Positions 41,663 through 49,929 of a stretch of 64,000 nt of DNA are shown piece after piece. Position 1 is the first letter of the stretch; each line of letters opens with the position of its first letter. Under the pieces are notes generated by a model. That model was not told where the DNA came from and made no database searches. It saw nothing but the letters and a program-made list of their open reading frames with translations. This DNA is from JACVRW01 sp963846505. GTDB taxonomy: Bacteria; Actinomycetota; Thermoleophilia; Solirubrobacterales; Thermoleophilaceae. The stretch is taken from assembly GCA_963846505.1 (NCBI GenBank), contig CAWJWD010000004.1:744001-808000 (forward strand), read 5' to 3'. The position numbers were made by a program, and so were the translations under genes.

Positions 41663-42315
41663 AGGCGCTTGGAGTCGAAGATCGCGTGGGTCGCCACGCC
41701 GTAGAGGCCGGGCGCGGGCGCGTGCACGCCGCCGTAGGCCACGCCGAGGTCGGCGGCGGCCATCAGGCCGAGGTCGTTGTAGCCGTCGCCGATCGCGCAG
41801 ATCGGACCGTCGAAGTCGCGCGCGACGTCGGCCTTGTCGAGCACGGAGACGAGCTCGACCAGCCGATCGCCCTCGGCGCGGGCGGTCGAGCAGCGGACGT
41901 CGACGCCGAGCTGGCGCACGAGCTCCTCGATCCAGACGTCGAGGTTGCCGGTGACGATGGTGCAGCGCTCGCGGTTGGCGGCGAGAAACTCGGCGATGTG
42001 CGGGTCGACCTCGACGTTCGCGACGATCTCGCGCACGGTCGAGACCGGTACGCGGCTGAGGATCTCGACACGCCGGCGCAGGCTCGACTCGAACGGCAGC
42101 TCGCCGGCCATCGTGCGGCGCGTCAGCTCGGCGATCTCGCGCTCGAGGCCGATCGAACGAGCGATCTCGGGCAGGATCTCGATGCGCGTGATCGTGCCGT
42201 CGAGGTCGAACAGGAACTGCTCGACGGTCGGGCGTCGGCGCGCAGCGGCGGCGCGACGAGCGTGCGAGCGGCGACGGATCGCCGAGCGGCTGAGGGTCAG
42301 GGGAGCGAGCGGCAT
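41638..42315 (-). CDS. HAD-family phosphatase (SerB-like)
   Basis: The 225-residue protein has a HAD motif I FLFDLDGTITRIEILPE near residue 35, TIVTGNLDVWIE as motif II, KADVARDF with the lysine, and AIGDGYNDLGLMAAAD as motif IV. It belongs to the phosphoserine/phosphocholine phosphatase group. A basic N-terminal extension of some 30 residues precedes motif I, so GTG codons near VEQFLFDLDG are possible starts. It would release phosphate from, or salvage, an intermediate made by this operon. Confidence 0.8.
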   Translation of the reverse strand: MPLAPLTLSRSAIRRRSHARRAAAARRRPTVEQFLFDLDGTITRIEILPEIARSIGLEREIAELTRRTMAGELPFESSLRRRVEILSRVPVSTVREIVANVEVDPHIAEFLAANRERCTIVTGNLDVWIEELVRQLGVDVRCSTARAEGDRLVELVSVLDKADVARDFDGPICAIGDGYNDLGLMAAADLGVAYGGVHAPAPGLYGVATHAIFDSKRLCELLSAW

Positions 42316-42317
42316 TC

Positions 42318-42971
42318 CTAGGGCCCCGCTCCGGCGCTCGCGTAGTCGTAGCCCGAGTCGTCCCAGGGGCCGGTGGCGACGATCGCCGGGCCGTCGAGGT
42401 AGTTCCAGTCGGCGCAGGGAGTGCGCCAGTCGCCGTAGAGGGCGGTCAGCTCGGCGTCGTGGTCGCGAACCTTGAGCCAGGCGCGGTCGAGGAAGCGGAA
42501 CTCCTCGAGCGGCTGGGCCGGAATCGCGCAGTCGTTGACGACCGGGCCGCTCGGCGCGTGGCCGTAGTTGCGGTAGCGGAAGCGCTCGCCGTCGAGCCGG
42601 AGGCGGAAGAAGTCGAACTTGGCGCCGTCGCGGCGGAAGCTGTATTCGGTCGGCTCGGCCGCCTGCACGCTCGGGAAGCGGTGCACCAGCTTGAAGCCGG
42701 CGGCGGCCAGGTCGTGGATGCAGGACTCGAGCCGGTCGAGGTCGTCGGCGAGAAGGCAGAAGTCGGCGTCACCGGAGTCGTGCAGCATCAGGTTGCCCTC
42801 GCGCGCCCAGCCGAGCAGGAAGCCACCGAAGGCCCAGTAGCGGCCGGCGAGCGGGCCGCGCGCGAGCACGTCGCTGAGCAGGCGCAGGCTGGCGGCCATG
42901 CGCCGGCGAGCGTGTTCGGCGGGGGACTCGAAACCGATCGGCAGGCTGCCGGTGGTCATCGTCTCGGTCAT
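42318..42971 (-). CDS. LicD-family protein
   Basis: The 217-residue protein has the LicD nucleotidyltransferase-fold core: GRYWAFGGFLLGWAREG, then LHDSGDADFCLLADDLDRL with the two metal-binding aspartates, and KFDFFRLRLDGERFRYRN. LicD proteins transfer phosphocholine or related groups to cell-surface glycans. It heads the five-gene operon. ATG42971 or the in-frame ATG42959 starts it. Divergent from a GT2 gene. Confidence 0.83.
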   Translation of the reverse strand: MTETMTTGSLPIGFESPAEHARRRMAASLRLLSDVLARGPLAGRYWAFGGFLLGWAREGNLMLHDSGDADFCLLADDLDRLESCIHDLAAAGFKLVHRFPSVQAAEPTEYSFRRDGAKFDFFRLRLDGERFRYRNYGHAPSGPVVNDCAIPAQPLEEFRFLDRAWLKVRDHDAELTALYGDWRTPCADWNYLDGPAIVATGPWDDSGYDYASAGAGP

Positions 42972-43035
42972 CGGCAGGCCCGACGCGGGGTTGAGCCGCG
43001 GTCGAGAAGCGGCGACCGCTGCCGATTACGCGGAC

Positions 43036-44607
43036 GTGCTTGGTGAAGTCGCTCCCCGCCCCCGGGTCGTCGCGATCCTGCCCGCCTACAACGAGGCGGA
43101 CGTGATCGGCCACGCGATCGAGGCGCTCGTCGAGGAGGGCGTCGAGGTCTACCTGCTCGACCACGGCTCGACCGACGACACCGTCGCGTGTGCGGAGCCC
43201 TGGCTCGGACGCGGGCTGCTGCGAATCGAGCGCTTCCCGCAGGAGTCGGGCTTCTCGGAGCGCAACGAGCGCGAGCTGGTCTGGAAGGACATGCTGCGCC
43301 GCGTCGAGCAGGTCGCGCACGAGCTGCGCCCCGACTGGGCGATCTTCTCCAACGCCGACGAGTTCCGCGAGAGCCCGTGGCCCGACCTCGGCCTGGTCGA
43401 GGCGATCGGCTTCGTCGACGCGCTCGGCTACAACGCGATCAACTTCGAGCTGTTCGACTTCCGGCCGACCGACGACGACTTCGCACCGGGCACCGACCCG
43501 CGTGCGCACCTCCTGCACTACGAGCGCGGCGGCGACTTCGACGCGCACCAGATCAAGGCCTGGAAGGTCGGCGACGAGCCGGCGCTGCTGCACCCCTCCG
43601 GCGGGCACAGCGTGCAGCTGCCCGACCGCCGTCTCTGCCCCGTGCCGTTCGTCTTGCGTCACTACCCCCTGCGCGGCGAGACCCACGGTCGGCGCAAGGT
43701 CTTCGGCGAGCGCATCGAGCGCTTCGCCGCCGAGGAGCGCGCCGAGGGCTGGCACGTCCAGTACGACGGCTACGCGTCCGGCGACGCCCGGTTCCTGCGC
43801 GACCCCGCGGAGCTCGTCCGCTGGGACGGCGCCGCCGTCCGCGCGCAGCTGCTCGCACGCGCCTCGCGCGACCAGCTGCTCGCTCGCGCGCTGCGCCCCG
43901 GCGGCGTCGCGCTCGGCGACATGGACGCAGGCGAGGTCGCCGGCTGGGCCTCGCGCGGCGTCGGCCGCGAGCTGGACGTCGACCAGGTCGGCGACGCGAT
44001 CCGCTCGCTGGAGACGCAGACGTGGCCCGAAGGCGACCCCATCCTCCTCGTCGCGGCCGCCCGGCTGCTGACGAACGAGCTGGGCCAGCGCGGCGAACTG
44101 CGAGCCGTGCTCGAAGTCGAGGAGCGCTTGCAGCGCGCGATCTCCGCGGACGTCGCTGCGACCGCTGCCGGGGCCGGCGAAGCAGGGGACGCTTCGGAGG
44201 ACGCCTGGGCCGAGGAGCCGGCCGGCGCAGCCGACGCGCTCGAAGGCGCACGCTCGGCCGCCGTGCTCGCCCTCGCAGACGAGATCCTCGCCACCCCCGC
44301 CCTGCTCCAGGCCTGGGGCGACGAGTTCGACGGCTGCGACGACGTCACGCTCGTGATCGCCGTCCCCTCCCCCGCGCTCGACCAGACCGCGGCGGCCCTC
44401 GGTGAGCTGGCCGCGGCCGCCGGCCTCGACGGCGACGACGCCGCCGACCTCTTGCTCCACCCGTGTGACGACCTGGCCGGCCTCGCCGACTCGGTCGTGG
44501 CCGTCTACGGCAGCAGCGGCGGCTTCGGCCCGGAGGACCTCGGCCGCCTGCGGGCGGAGCTGCTCAGCCCTGCTCCAGCGGCGCCATCGTCAGCCCCGCG
44601 TCCTTGA
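43036..44607 (+). CDS. GT2-family glycosyltransferase with extended C-terminus
   Basis: The protein has 523 residues. The GT2 core (VVAILPAYNEADVIGHAIEA, VYLLDHGSTDDTVA, WAIFSNADEFRESPWPD with the DXD-like site) covers about 250 residues. The later half, rich in Ala/Glu, has no clear enzyme motif and may be helical. GTG43036 is chosen as nearest to the first beta strand; TTG42991 is in frame. The 3' end overlaps the convergent clpS gene by 44 bases. Probably part of the surface-glycan gene group. Confidence 0.77.
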   Translation: MLGEVAPRPRVVAILPAYNEADVIGHAIEALVEEGVEVYLLDHGSTDDTVACAEPWLGRGLLRIERFPQESGFSERNERELVWKDMLRRVEQVAHELRPDWAIFSNADEFRESPWPDLGLVEAIGFVDALGYNAINFELFDFRPTDDDFAPGTDPRAHLLHYERGGDFDAHQIKAWKVGDEPALLHPSGGHSVQLPDRRLCPVPFVLRHYPLRGETHGRRKVFGERIERFAAEERAEGWHVQYDGYASGDARFLRDPAELVRWDGAAVRAQLLARASRDQLLARALRPGGVALGDMDAGEVAGWASRGVGRELDVDQVGDAIRSLETQTWPEGDPILLVAAARLLTNELGQRGELRAVLEVEERLQRAISADVAATAAGAGEAGDASEDAWAEEPAGAADALEGARSAAVLALADEILATPALLQAWGDEFDGCDDVTLVIAVPSPALDQTAAALGELAAAAGLDGDDAADLLLHPCDDLAGLADSVVAVYGSSGGFGPEDLGRLRAELLSPAPAAPSSAPRP

Positions 44608-44857
44608 GCAGCTCCCAGTAGTGCTCGGCCGGCTCCTGCGGGCCGGCCCAGACGATCGCGCGGCCGCTGTTGTGGATCTGGTTGGCGAACTTCATGCCCC
44701 CCTCGTAGCTGACGCCCGGCAGCACGCGCGAGAGCGTCGAGGCGACGCCCTCGAAGGTGTTGTGGTCGTCGTTGAGGACGATCACGCGCCAGGAGTCCGA
44801 CAAGCCGCTGCCGGGCCCACCCACGCGCGGCAGCTCGACGGTGCCGCCCCCGCTCAC
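44564..44857 (-). CDS. clpS: ATP-dependent Clp protease adaptor ClpS
   Basis: The 97-residue protein has WRVIVLNDDHNTFEGVASTL, the ClpS region that binds N-degron residues, and a final helix region for ClpA/ClpC contact. It delivers proteins to the Clp protease. GTG44857 overlaps the upstream MBL hydrolase stop (GTGA). The 25 residues before the core are a flexible Gly/Pro tail, as is normal. Confidence 0.9.
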   Translation of the reverse strand: MSGGGTVELPRVGGPGSGLSDSWRVIVLNDDHNTFEGVASTLSRVLPGVSYEGGMKFANQIHNSGRAIVWAGPQEPAEHYWELLKDAGLTMAPLEQG

Positions 44858-45696
44858 GCCGCCTCGGCCTCGGCCTTCTTCTTCCAGTAGCGCTCCAGCC
44901 CCTTGTAGAGCTGGTCGGGTGGCGCCGCCTGCAAGAAGGACTGGGTCGAGTCCTCGTCCATCACCTCGCGCAACTGCTTGCCCATGCGTGCGACGAAGCC
45001 GTCCTCGTCGAGCTCCCGCGCAGCCTCGGCGTTGTCGAGCAGTGCCTCGCGCACGCGGTGCAGGTGCTCGGTCACCTCGGTCACGTACCCGAAGTGCGTC
45101 AGGCACAAGCGCTTCGGACTCCATGCGGCGACGGTCTCGATCGAGTCCAGCCACAGCTCGACGTCGATGTCCGGCGGCGGCGTCGGCGCCAGCGCGAACT
45201 CGTGTGGCGGGATGCGCACGCCGGCGACGTCGCCGGTGTAGGCGTCACCGGTCTGCTCGTGCAGGTAGGCGACGTGATGCGAGGCATGGCCGGGCGTGTA
45301 GGCGACCTTGAAGCCCTCGACGGTCTCGCCACCCTCCAGGACGTGCAGGCGCTCCTCGGGCACCGGCACCATCAACCCCCAGAGCTCGTCCATGCGCTCG
45401 CCGTACAGCCTGGTGGCGCTGGCCATCAGCTTCGACGGGTCGACGATGTGCGGCGCGCCACGCTCGTGCACGTAGACCTGGAGGCCCGGGAAGCGGCGGC
45501 AGAGCTCGCCCGTCGCGCCGGCGTGGTCGAGGTGGATGTGGGTCAGCAGCAGGGCGTGCGGGATGCGACCCTCGAGGCCCTCCAACAGGGCGTCGAGACA
45601 GCTCGTGGGGCCAGGATCGACGATCACCCCGTCGACCTCGTAGGCACAGATCACCCGGTCGCGGCCCAGGTGCATGACGTCGATTGCGCGGCTCAC
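44854..45696 (-). CDS. MBL-fold metallo-hydrolase
   Basis: The 280-residue protein has LLTHIHLDHAGATG, the metal-binding THxHxDH motif, followed by TPGHASHHVAYL and TGDVAG. It is a metallo-beta-lactamase-fold hydrolase, possibly a thioesterase or glyoxalase II-like. GTG45696 is the best start. A TATGGT box lies 11 bases before it. It is divergent from the mutase gene with a 28-base gap. Confidence 0.8.
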   Translation of the reverse strand: MSRAIDVMHLGRDRVICAYEVDGVIVDPGPTSCLDALLEGLEGRIPHALLLTHIHLDHAGATGELCRRFPGLQVYVHERGAPHIVDPSKLMASATRLYGERMDELWGLMVPVPEERLHVLEGGETVEGFKVAYTPGHASHHVAYLHEQTGDAYTGDVAGVRIPPHEFALAPTPPPDIDVELWLDSIETVAAWSPKRLCLTHFGYVTEVTEHLHRVREALLDNAEAARELDEDGFVARMGKQLREVMDEDSTQSFLQAAPPDQLYKGLERYWKKKAEAEAA

Positions 45697-45711
45697 AGCG
45701 GCCAACCACCA

Positions 45712-45717
45712 TACAAT
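45712..45717 (+). promoter_or_regulatory. -10 box of the B12 mutase gene
   Basis: TACAAT, close to the consensus, ends 7 bases before ATG45725. The mRNA is probably leaderless. Confidence 0.6.
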
Positions 45718-45724
45718 CCTTAGA

Positions 45725-47725
45725 ATGGCGCAGCCCGATCATCGACTTCCAGAGCGCGACCGCCCTTGGGTGATGCGCACCTACGCCGGCCACTCCAGCG
45801 CCCGCGAGTCCAACGAGCTCTACCGCAAGAACCTCGCCAAGGGCCAGACCGGCCTCTCGATCGCGTTCGACCTGCCGACGCAGACCGGCTACGACCCCGA
45901 TCACGAGCTCGCCCGCGGCGAGGTCGGCAAGGTCGGCGTCTCGATCGCCCACAAGGGCGACATGCACGCGCTGCTGGACGGCATCCCGCTCGGCGAGATG
46001 AACACCTCGATGACGATCAACGCGACGGCGGCCTGGCTGCTGGCGCTGTACATGACCGTCGCCGAGGAGAACGGCGTCGAGCGCGCGGCGCTCCAGGGCA
46101 CGACCCAGAACGACATCATCAAGGAGTTCCTGGCGCGCGGCACCTACGCCTTCCCACCCGAGCCCTCGATGCGGCTGATCACGGACATGATCGCGTTCAC
46201 CGTCGACGAGGTCCCGAAGTGGAACCCGATCAACATCTGCAGCTACCACCTGCAGGAGGCTGGGGCCACGCCGGTGCAGGAGATCGCCTACGCGCTCTCG
46301 ACCGCCCAGGAGGTGCTCGACCGCGTGCGCCCACGCGTGCCCGAGGAGACCTTCCCGCGCGTGTTCGGGCGCATCTCGTTCTTCGTCAACGCCGGCATCC
46401 GCTTCGTCGAGGAGCACGCCAAGCTGCGCGCGATGGGTCAGATCTGGGAGCGGATCGGCCGCGAGCGCTACGGCGTCGAGGATCCGCGCTTCCTGCGCCT
46501 GCGCTACGGCGTGCAGGTCAACTCGCTGGGCCTGACCGAGGCGCAGCCCGAGAACAACATCATCCGCATCGTGCTGGAGGCGCTGGCGGTGACGATGGGC
46601 CGCGACGCCCGTGCCCGCGCGCTGCAACTGCCGGCCTGGAACGAGGCGCTCGGCCTGCCGCGGCCGTGGGATCAGCAGTGGTCGTTGCGCATCCAGCAGA
46701 TCCTCGCCTACGAGACCGACCTGCTCGACTACCCCGACATCTTCGAGGGCTCGAAGGTGATGGAAGGGCTCGTCGACGAGCTCGTCACGGGCGCGCAGGA
46801 GGAGATGGCGATCGTCGCCGAGCAGGGCGGCGCGGTGGCGTCGGTCTCGTACATGAAGACCAAGCTGGTGGAGTCCCACCGCGAGCGCGTGCGCCGCATC
46901 GAGGCCGGCGAGCAGAAGGTGATCGGCCAGAACGTCTACACCGAGCACGAGCCCTCGCCGCTGCAGGAAGGAGAGGACGGCGGCATCATGCGCGTCGACC
47001 CGGCCGTCGAGCGCGCGGCGATCGAGGCCGTGCAGGCGTGGCGGTCCGAGCGCGACCAGTCCGCCGCCGACGCGGCCATGGAGGCACTGCGCGCCGCCGC
47101 CGCGGACGAGTCCGAGAACCTGATGGGTGCGACGCTGGCCGCCGCCAGGGCCGGTGTGACGACCGGCGAGTGGTCGACCGCGCTGCGCGACGTCTTCGGC
47201 GAGTACCGCGGCCCCACCGGCGTCGGCGACGCCGCGGCGGCAGCGGCCGACGACGAAACGCTCGCCGAGCTGCGCGAGCGCGTCGAGGAGGTCTCCGAAG
47301 CGCTCGGGCGGCGCCTGAAGATCCTCGTCGGCAAGCCGGGCCTCGACGGTCACTCCAACGGCGCCGAGCAGATCGCCGTGCGGGCGCGCGACGCCGGCAT
47401 GGACGTCGTCTACGAGGGCATCCGCCTGACGCCTGCGCGAATCGCCGCCACGGCCGTCCAGGAGGGCGTGCACGTCGTCGGCCTGTCGATCCTCTCCGGC
47501 TCGCACGCCGAGCTGATCCCGGCCGTCCTGCGCGAGCTCGAAGCGGCCGGCGCAGACGTGCCGGTCGTCGTCGGCGGCATCATCCCGCCGGCCGACGAGC
47601 AGGCGCTCGAGGACGCCGGCGTGGCGCGCGTCTACACGCCCAAGGACTTCGAGGTCAGCCGCATCATGGGCGACATCGTGGAGCTCGTCGCCGAGCGCCA
47701 CGCCACCGCCGCGGCTACCGCCTGA
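45725..47725 (+). CDS. ecm: B12-dependent acyl-CoA mutase, ethylmalonyl-CoA type
   Basis: The 666-residue mutase has the catalytic barrel with SIAFDLPTQTGYDPDHELAR and GEMNTSMTINATAAWLLALY, TTQNDIIKEFLARGTYAFPP, and a C-terminal cobalamin domain with LDGHSNGAEQIA (DxHxxG), SILSGSHAELI and VVGGIIP. The length matches ethylmalonyl-CoA mutase (Ecm/MeaA) rather than methylmalonyl-CoA mutase, whose large chain has about 730. With ccr in the window, Ecm is the better call, but alignment is needed to separate them. Leaderless promoter upstream; its 3' end overlaps the Uma2 gene by 11 bases. Confidence 0.85.
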   Translation: MAQPDHRLPERDRPWVMRTYAGHSSARESNELYRKNLAKGQTGLSIAFDLPTQTGYDPDHELARGEVGKVGVSIAHKGDMHALLDGIPLGEMNTSMTINATAAWLLALYMTVAEENGVERAALQGTTQNDIIKEFLARGTYAFPPEPSMRLITDMIAFTVDEVPKWNPINICSYHLQEAGATPVQEIAYALSTAQEVLDRVRPRVPEETFPRVFGRISFFVNAGIRFVEEHAKLRAMGQIWERIGRERYGVEDPRFLRLRYGVQVNSLGLTEAQPENNIIRIVLEALAVTMGRDARARALQLPAWNEALGLPRPWDQQWSLRIQQILAYETDLLDYPDIFEGSKVMEGLVDELVTGAQEEMAIVAEQGGAVASVSYMKTKLVESHRERVRRIEAGEQKVIGQNVYTEHEPSPLQEGEDGGIMRVDPAVERAAIEAVQAWRSERDQSAADAAMEALRAAAADESENLMGATLAAARAGVTTGEWSTALRDVFGEYRGPTGVGDAAAAAADDETLAELRERVEEVSEALGRRLKILVGKPGLDGHSNGAEQIAVRARDAGMDVVYEGIRLTPARIAATAVQEGVHVVGLSILSGSHAELIPAVLRELEAAGADVPVVVGGIIPPADEQALEDAGVARVYTPKDFEVSRIMGDIVELVAERHATAAATA

Positions 47726-48272
47726 AGACTCGCTCGAGCGGCAGCTCGAAGCCGGGCAGCTGCGGCGAGCGCAGCGAGTCGCCGGCGGCCCAGCGCAACT
47801 CGACGTCGAAGCTCGCAGCGTGCGGGTGCGACCTGCGCCAGACGGTGACGACCTCCGCGTAGGGGTCGACGAGCCAGAGCTCGGAAACTCCACGCGCCTC
47901 GTACATCGCCCGCTTGCGGCCGTTGTCGTAGCGCCACGTACTGGGCGAGCGAATCTCGACGAGCAGATCCGGAATGTGCTCGACGACGACAGAGAGATCC
48001 TCGGGAACGCGTTCCTCTGCGATCCAGACGACATCCGGGGCGTAGAGGTCGCGGTCGGTCAGCTCGACGTCGATGGTCGGCAGCGCCAAGCCGCGTCCTG
48101 GTCCGGCCTGGGTCCAAGCGTCCAGCGCGCTGACGATCCGCATCTGTCCCAGCTGATGCAGCGGCCGGGGGCTATCCACGACCATCGCTCCGTCGATCAA
48201 CTGGGAGCGATCGTTCTCGACCGTCACCTCGCGGTATTCGGCCACGGTCATGCCGGTTGCCTCGATACGCAT
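47715..48272 (-). CDS. Uma2-family (DUF820) endonuclease-like protein
   Basis: The 185-residue protein has LYAPDVVWIAEERVP, DLLVEIRSPSTWRYDNGRK (PD-(D/E)XK core with E and K) and YEARGVSELWLVDP, the typical Uma2 set. Function in cells is not established for this family. ATG48272 is chosen; GTG48281 is in frame. TAGGCT lies 11 bases before ATG48272. It sits head to tail against the mutase, between it and meaB. Confidence 0.8.
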   Translation of the reverse strand: MRIEATGMTVAEYREVTVENDRSQLIDGAMVVDSPRPLHQLGQMRIVSALDAWTQAGPGRGLALPTIDVELTDRDLYAPDVVWIAEERVPEDLSVVVEHIPDLLVEIRSPSTWRYDNGRKRAMYEARGVSELWLVDPYAEVVTVWRRSHPHAASFDVELRWAAGDSLRSPQLPGFELPLERVFRR

Positions 48273-48340
48273 ACTCCACACAAAGCCTAAGTCACGAGAC
48301 GGACTTCTTCGCCCCCCTCCGCTAGCGTGCCGCCCGGCCC

Positions 48341-49291
48341 ATGGCTGAAGACCCGCAAGAGCTGGGACGGCGGCTGCGCGAGCGCGAGCGCTCGGCGGCG
48401 CCGGCGGCGCTGAACCTGATCGAGGACCGCTCGGCGGCGGCGCGCGAGCGCACGGCGGCGCTGCTGGCGGCGGTCTCCCCCGCAGCGCTCGGCGGCGAGG
48501 CGCCCGCGCACCTGGTCGGCATCACCGGTCCTCCGGGGGCCGGCAAGTCGACGCTGCTGTCGGCGCTCGTGGCCGCGTGGCGCGAACGGGACCGCACCGT
48601 GGCCGTGCTGGCAGTGGACCCGTCCTCGAAGCGCTCGGGTGGCTCGCTGCTAGGCGACCGCGCGCGCATCGAGCACGACCCACGCGACGACGGCGTGCTG
48701 ATCCGCTCGACGGCGGCCGGAGGACGCCTCGGCGGTCTGGCGGCGCCGACGCGGGAGGCGGCCGAGGCGCTGGCGGCAGCGTTCGACGTGGTGGTGATCG
48801 AGACGGTCGGCGTGGGTCAGTCGGAGACCGACGTCGAGGACGTCTGCGACACGGTCGCGGTCGTCGTCCAGCCCGGTTCCGGGGACGTGCTGCAGTTCCT
48901 CAAGGCGGGGATCATGGAGGTGCCCGACGTGCTGGTGGTGACGAAGGCGGACATGGGCGACCCGGCCGCGCGCGCACAGCGGGACTTGCGCCGGGCGCTC
49001 GGGGCGCTCGGGTCGCGCGAGGTGCCGGTGCTGGCGGTGTCCTCGCTGCCACCGGCGAGCGGCGTCGACGAGCTCGCCGACGCACTCGAGCAGCGCTTCC
49101 AAGCGCTCGACCTGCCGGCGCGACGGCTGCGCTCCCGTCGCCTCAGCGCGTTGCGCGAGTTCACCGTCGAGCATGGGGAGCAGGCGCTGCGCGCGCTCGG
49201 AGGACGCCGTGCCGCCACTCGACTGCTGGCCGGGGAGGACGAGGGGCTCGCCGTAGGGGCGCTGGTCGAAGCGCTGGAGCGCAAGGCGTGA
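48341..49291 (+). CDS. meaB: MeaB-type GTPase, B12 mutase chaperone
   Basis: The 316-residue G3E GTPase has GITGPPGAGKSTLLSAL (Walker A), VDPSSKRSGGSLLGDRAR, ETVGVGQSE and VVTKADMGD (NKxD-type). MeaB proteins protect and reload B12-dependent acyl-CoA mutases, so the partner is the mutase 0.6 kb upstream. ATG48341 has TAGCGT 12 bases before it. The next gene overlaps by GTGA. Confidence 0.92.
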   Translation: MAEDPQELGRRLRERERSAAPAALNLIEDRSAAARERTAALLAAVSPAALGGEAPAHLVGITGPPGAGKSTLLSALVAAWRERDRTVAVLAVDPSSKRSGGSLLGDRARIEHDPRDDGVLIRSTAAGGRLGGLAAPTREAAEALAAAFDVVVIETVGVGQSETDVEDVCDTVAVVVQPGSGDVLQFLKAGIMEVPDVLVVTKADMGDPAARAQRDLRRALGALGSREVPVLAVSSLPPASGVDELADALEQRFQALDLPARRLRSRRLSALREFTVEHGEQALRALGGRRAATRLLAGEDEGLAVGALVEALERKA

Positions 49292-49446
49292 GGCTTGCGG
49301 CGCAGATCGGGCTGCTGGCGGCGGTCTTCGTCATCGCGACGGCGATCGCCGCGCTGGCGGGGGCAGCCAATCTCGGCGTCGCGGCTGCGATCGGGCAGAT
49401 CGCGTTCACGCTGGCGCTCGTCGCCTCGTTGTTGCGTGGCCCGTAA
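49288..49446 (+). CDS. Small two-helix membrane protein after meaB
   Basis: This 52-residue protein starts at GTG49288 inside the meaB stop codon (GTGA), so it is translationally coupled. Two hydrophobic segments (about 5-24 and 29-48) cover nearly all of it. It has no known motif. Confidence 0.55.
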   Translation: MRLAAQIGLLAAVFVIATAIAALAGAANLGVAAAIGQIAFTLALVASLLRGP

Positions 49447-49497
49447 CCCATGCGCCGTCGTTGATTGACTCTCGGGTCACCTGGGAACACTGGTCGC

Positions 49498-49926
49498 ATG
49501 ACGGGCGATCGACGCGAGCTTTGGCTTCCTGCGGAACCCACCAGCGCAGCGCTCGCCAGGCGAGCGATTCGCGAGGCGGCGGCGGAGGTGGGACTGAACG
49601 AGATCGAGACCGCGGACGTGGTCCTGGCCACCAGCGAAGCCGTCGCGAACGCGATCGAGCACGGCTCTCCCTGCAGTGGCGACATGATCCGCCTGCGCGT
49701 GACCTTCGCCGATCGTGCGCTGACAGTGGAGGTGCGCGACTGCGGCACCTTCCCGGCCCCGGCCAAGCACGACGACTACGACCGCGGACGCGGTCTGCCG
49801 ATCATCGGCATGCTCAGCGACCGCGTCGAGGTCGATCCACGCCCTGACGGCACGATCCTGCGCTTCGCCAAGCAGCTCGGCAGAACCGCCGCGAGCGGAC
49901 GTGAGGCCAGGTTTCAGGCCGCGTAG
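49498..49926 (+). CDS. RsbW-like anti-sigma/serine kinase ATPase
   Basis: The 142-residue HATPase_c protein has DVVLATSEAVANAIEHGSP (N box), ALTVEVRDCGTFP (G1) and DRGRGLPIIGML (G2). This set belongs to RsbW/SpoIIAB-type anti-sigma kinases and their relatives. ATG49498 is chosen; TTG49465 is in frame. It ends 3 bases from the convergent cheY gene. No anti-anti-sigma partner is visible in the window. Confidence 0.83.
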   Translation: MTGDRRELWLPAEPTSAALARRAIREAAAEVGLNEIETADVVLATSEAVANAIEHGSPCSGDMIRLRVTFADRALTVEVRDCGTFPAPAKHDDYDRGRGLPIIGMLSDRVEVDPRPDGTILRFAKQLGRTAASGREARFQAA

Positions 49927-49929
49927 GGC

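Noticed and set aside
42898..43035. Longer N-terminus for the GT2 gene at 43 kb, from ATG42898
   Set aside because: It would overlap the divergent LicD gene by 74 bases and adds Arg-rich sequence without family similarity.
45725..47725. Methylmalonyl-CoA mutase large subunit as the call for the B12 mutase
   Set aside because: The chain is about 60 residues shorter than that enzyme, no small subunit is adjacent, and ccr is nearby. Ecm fits better, though not proven.
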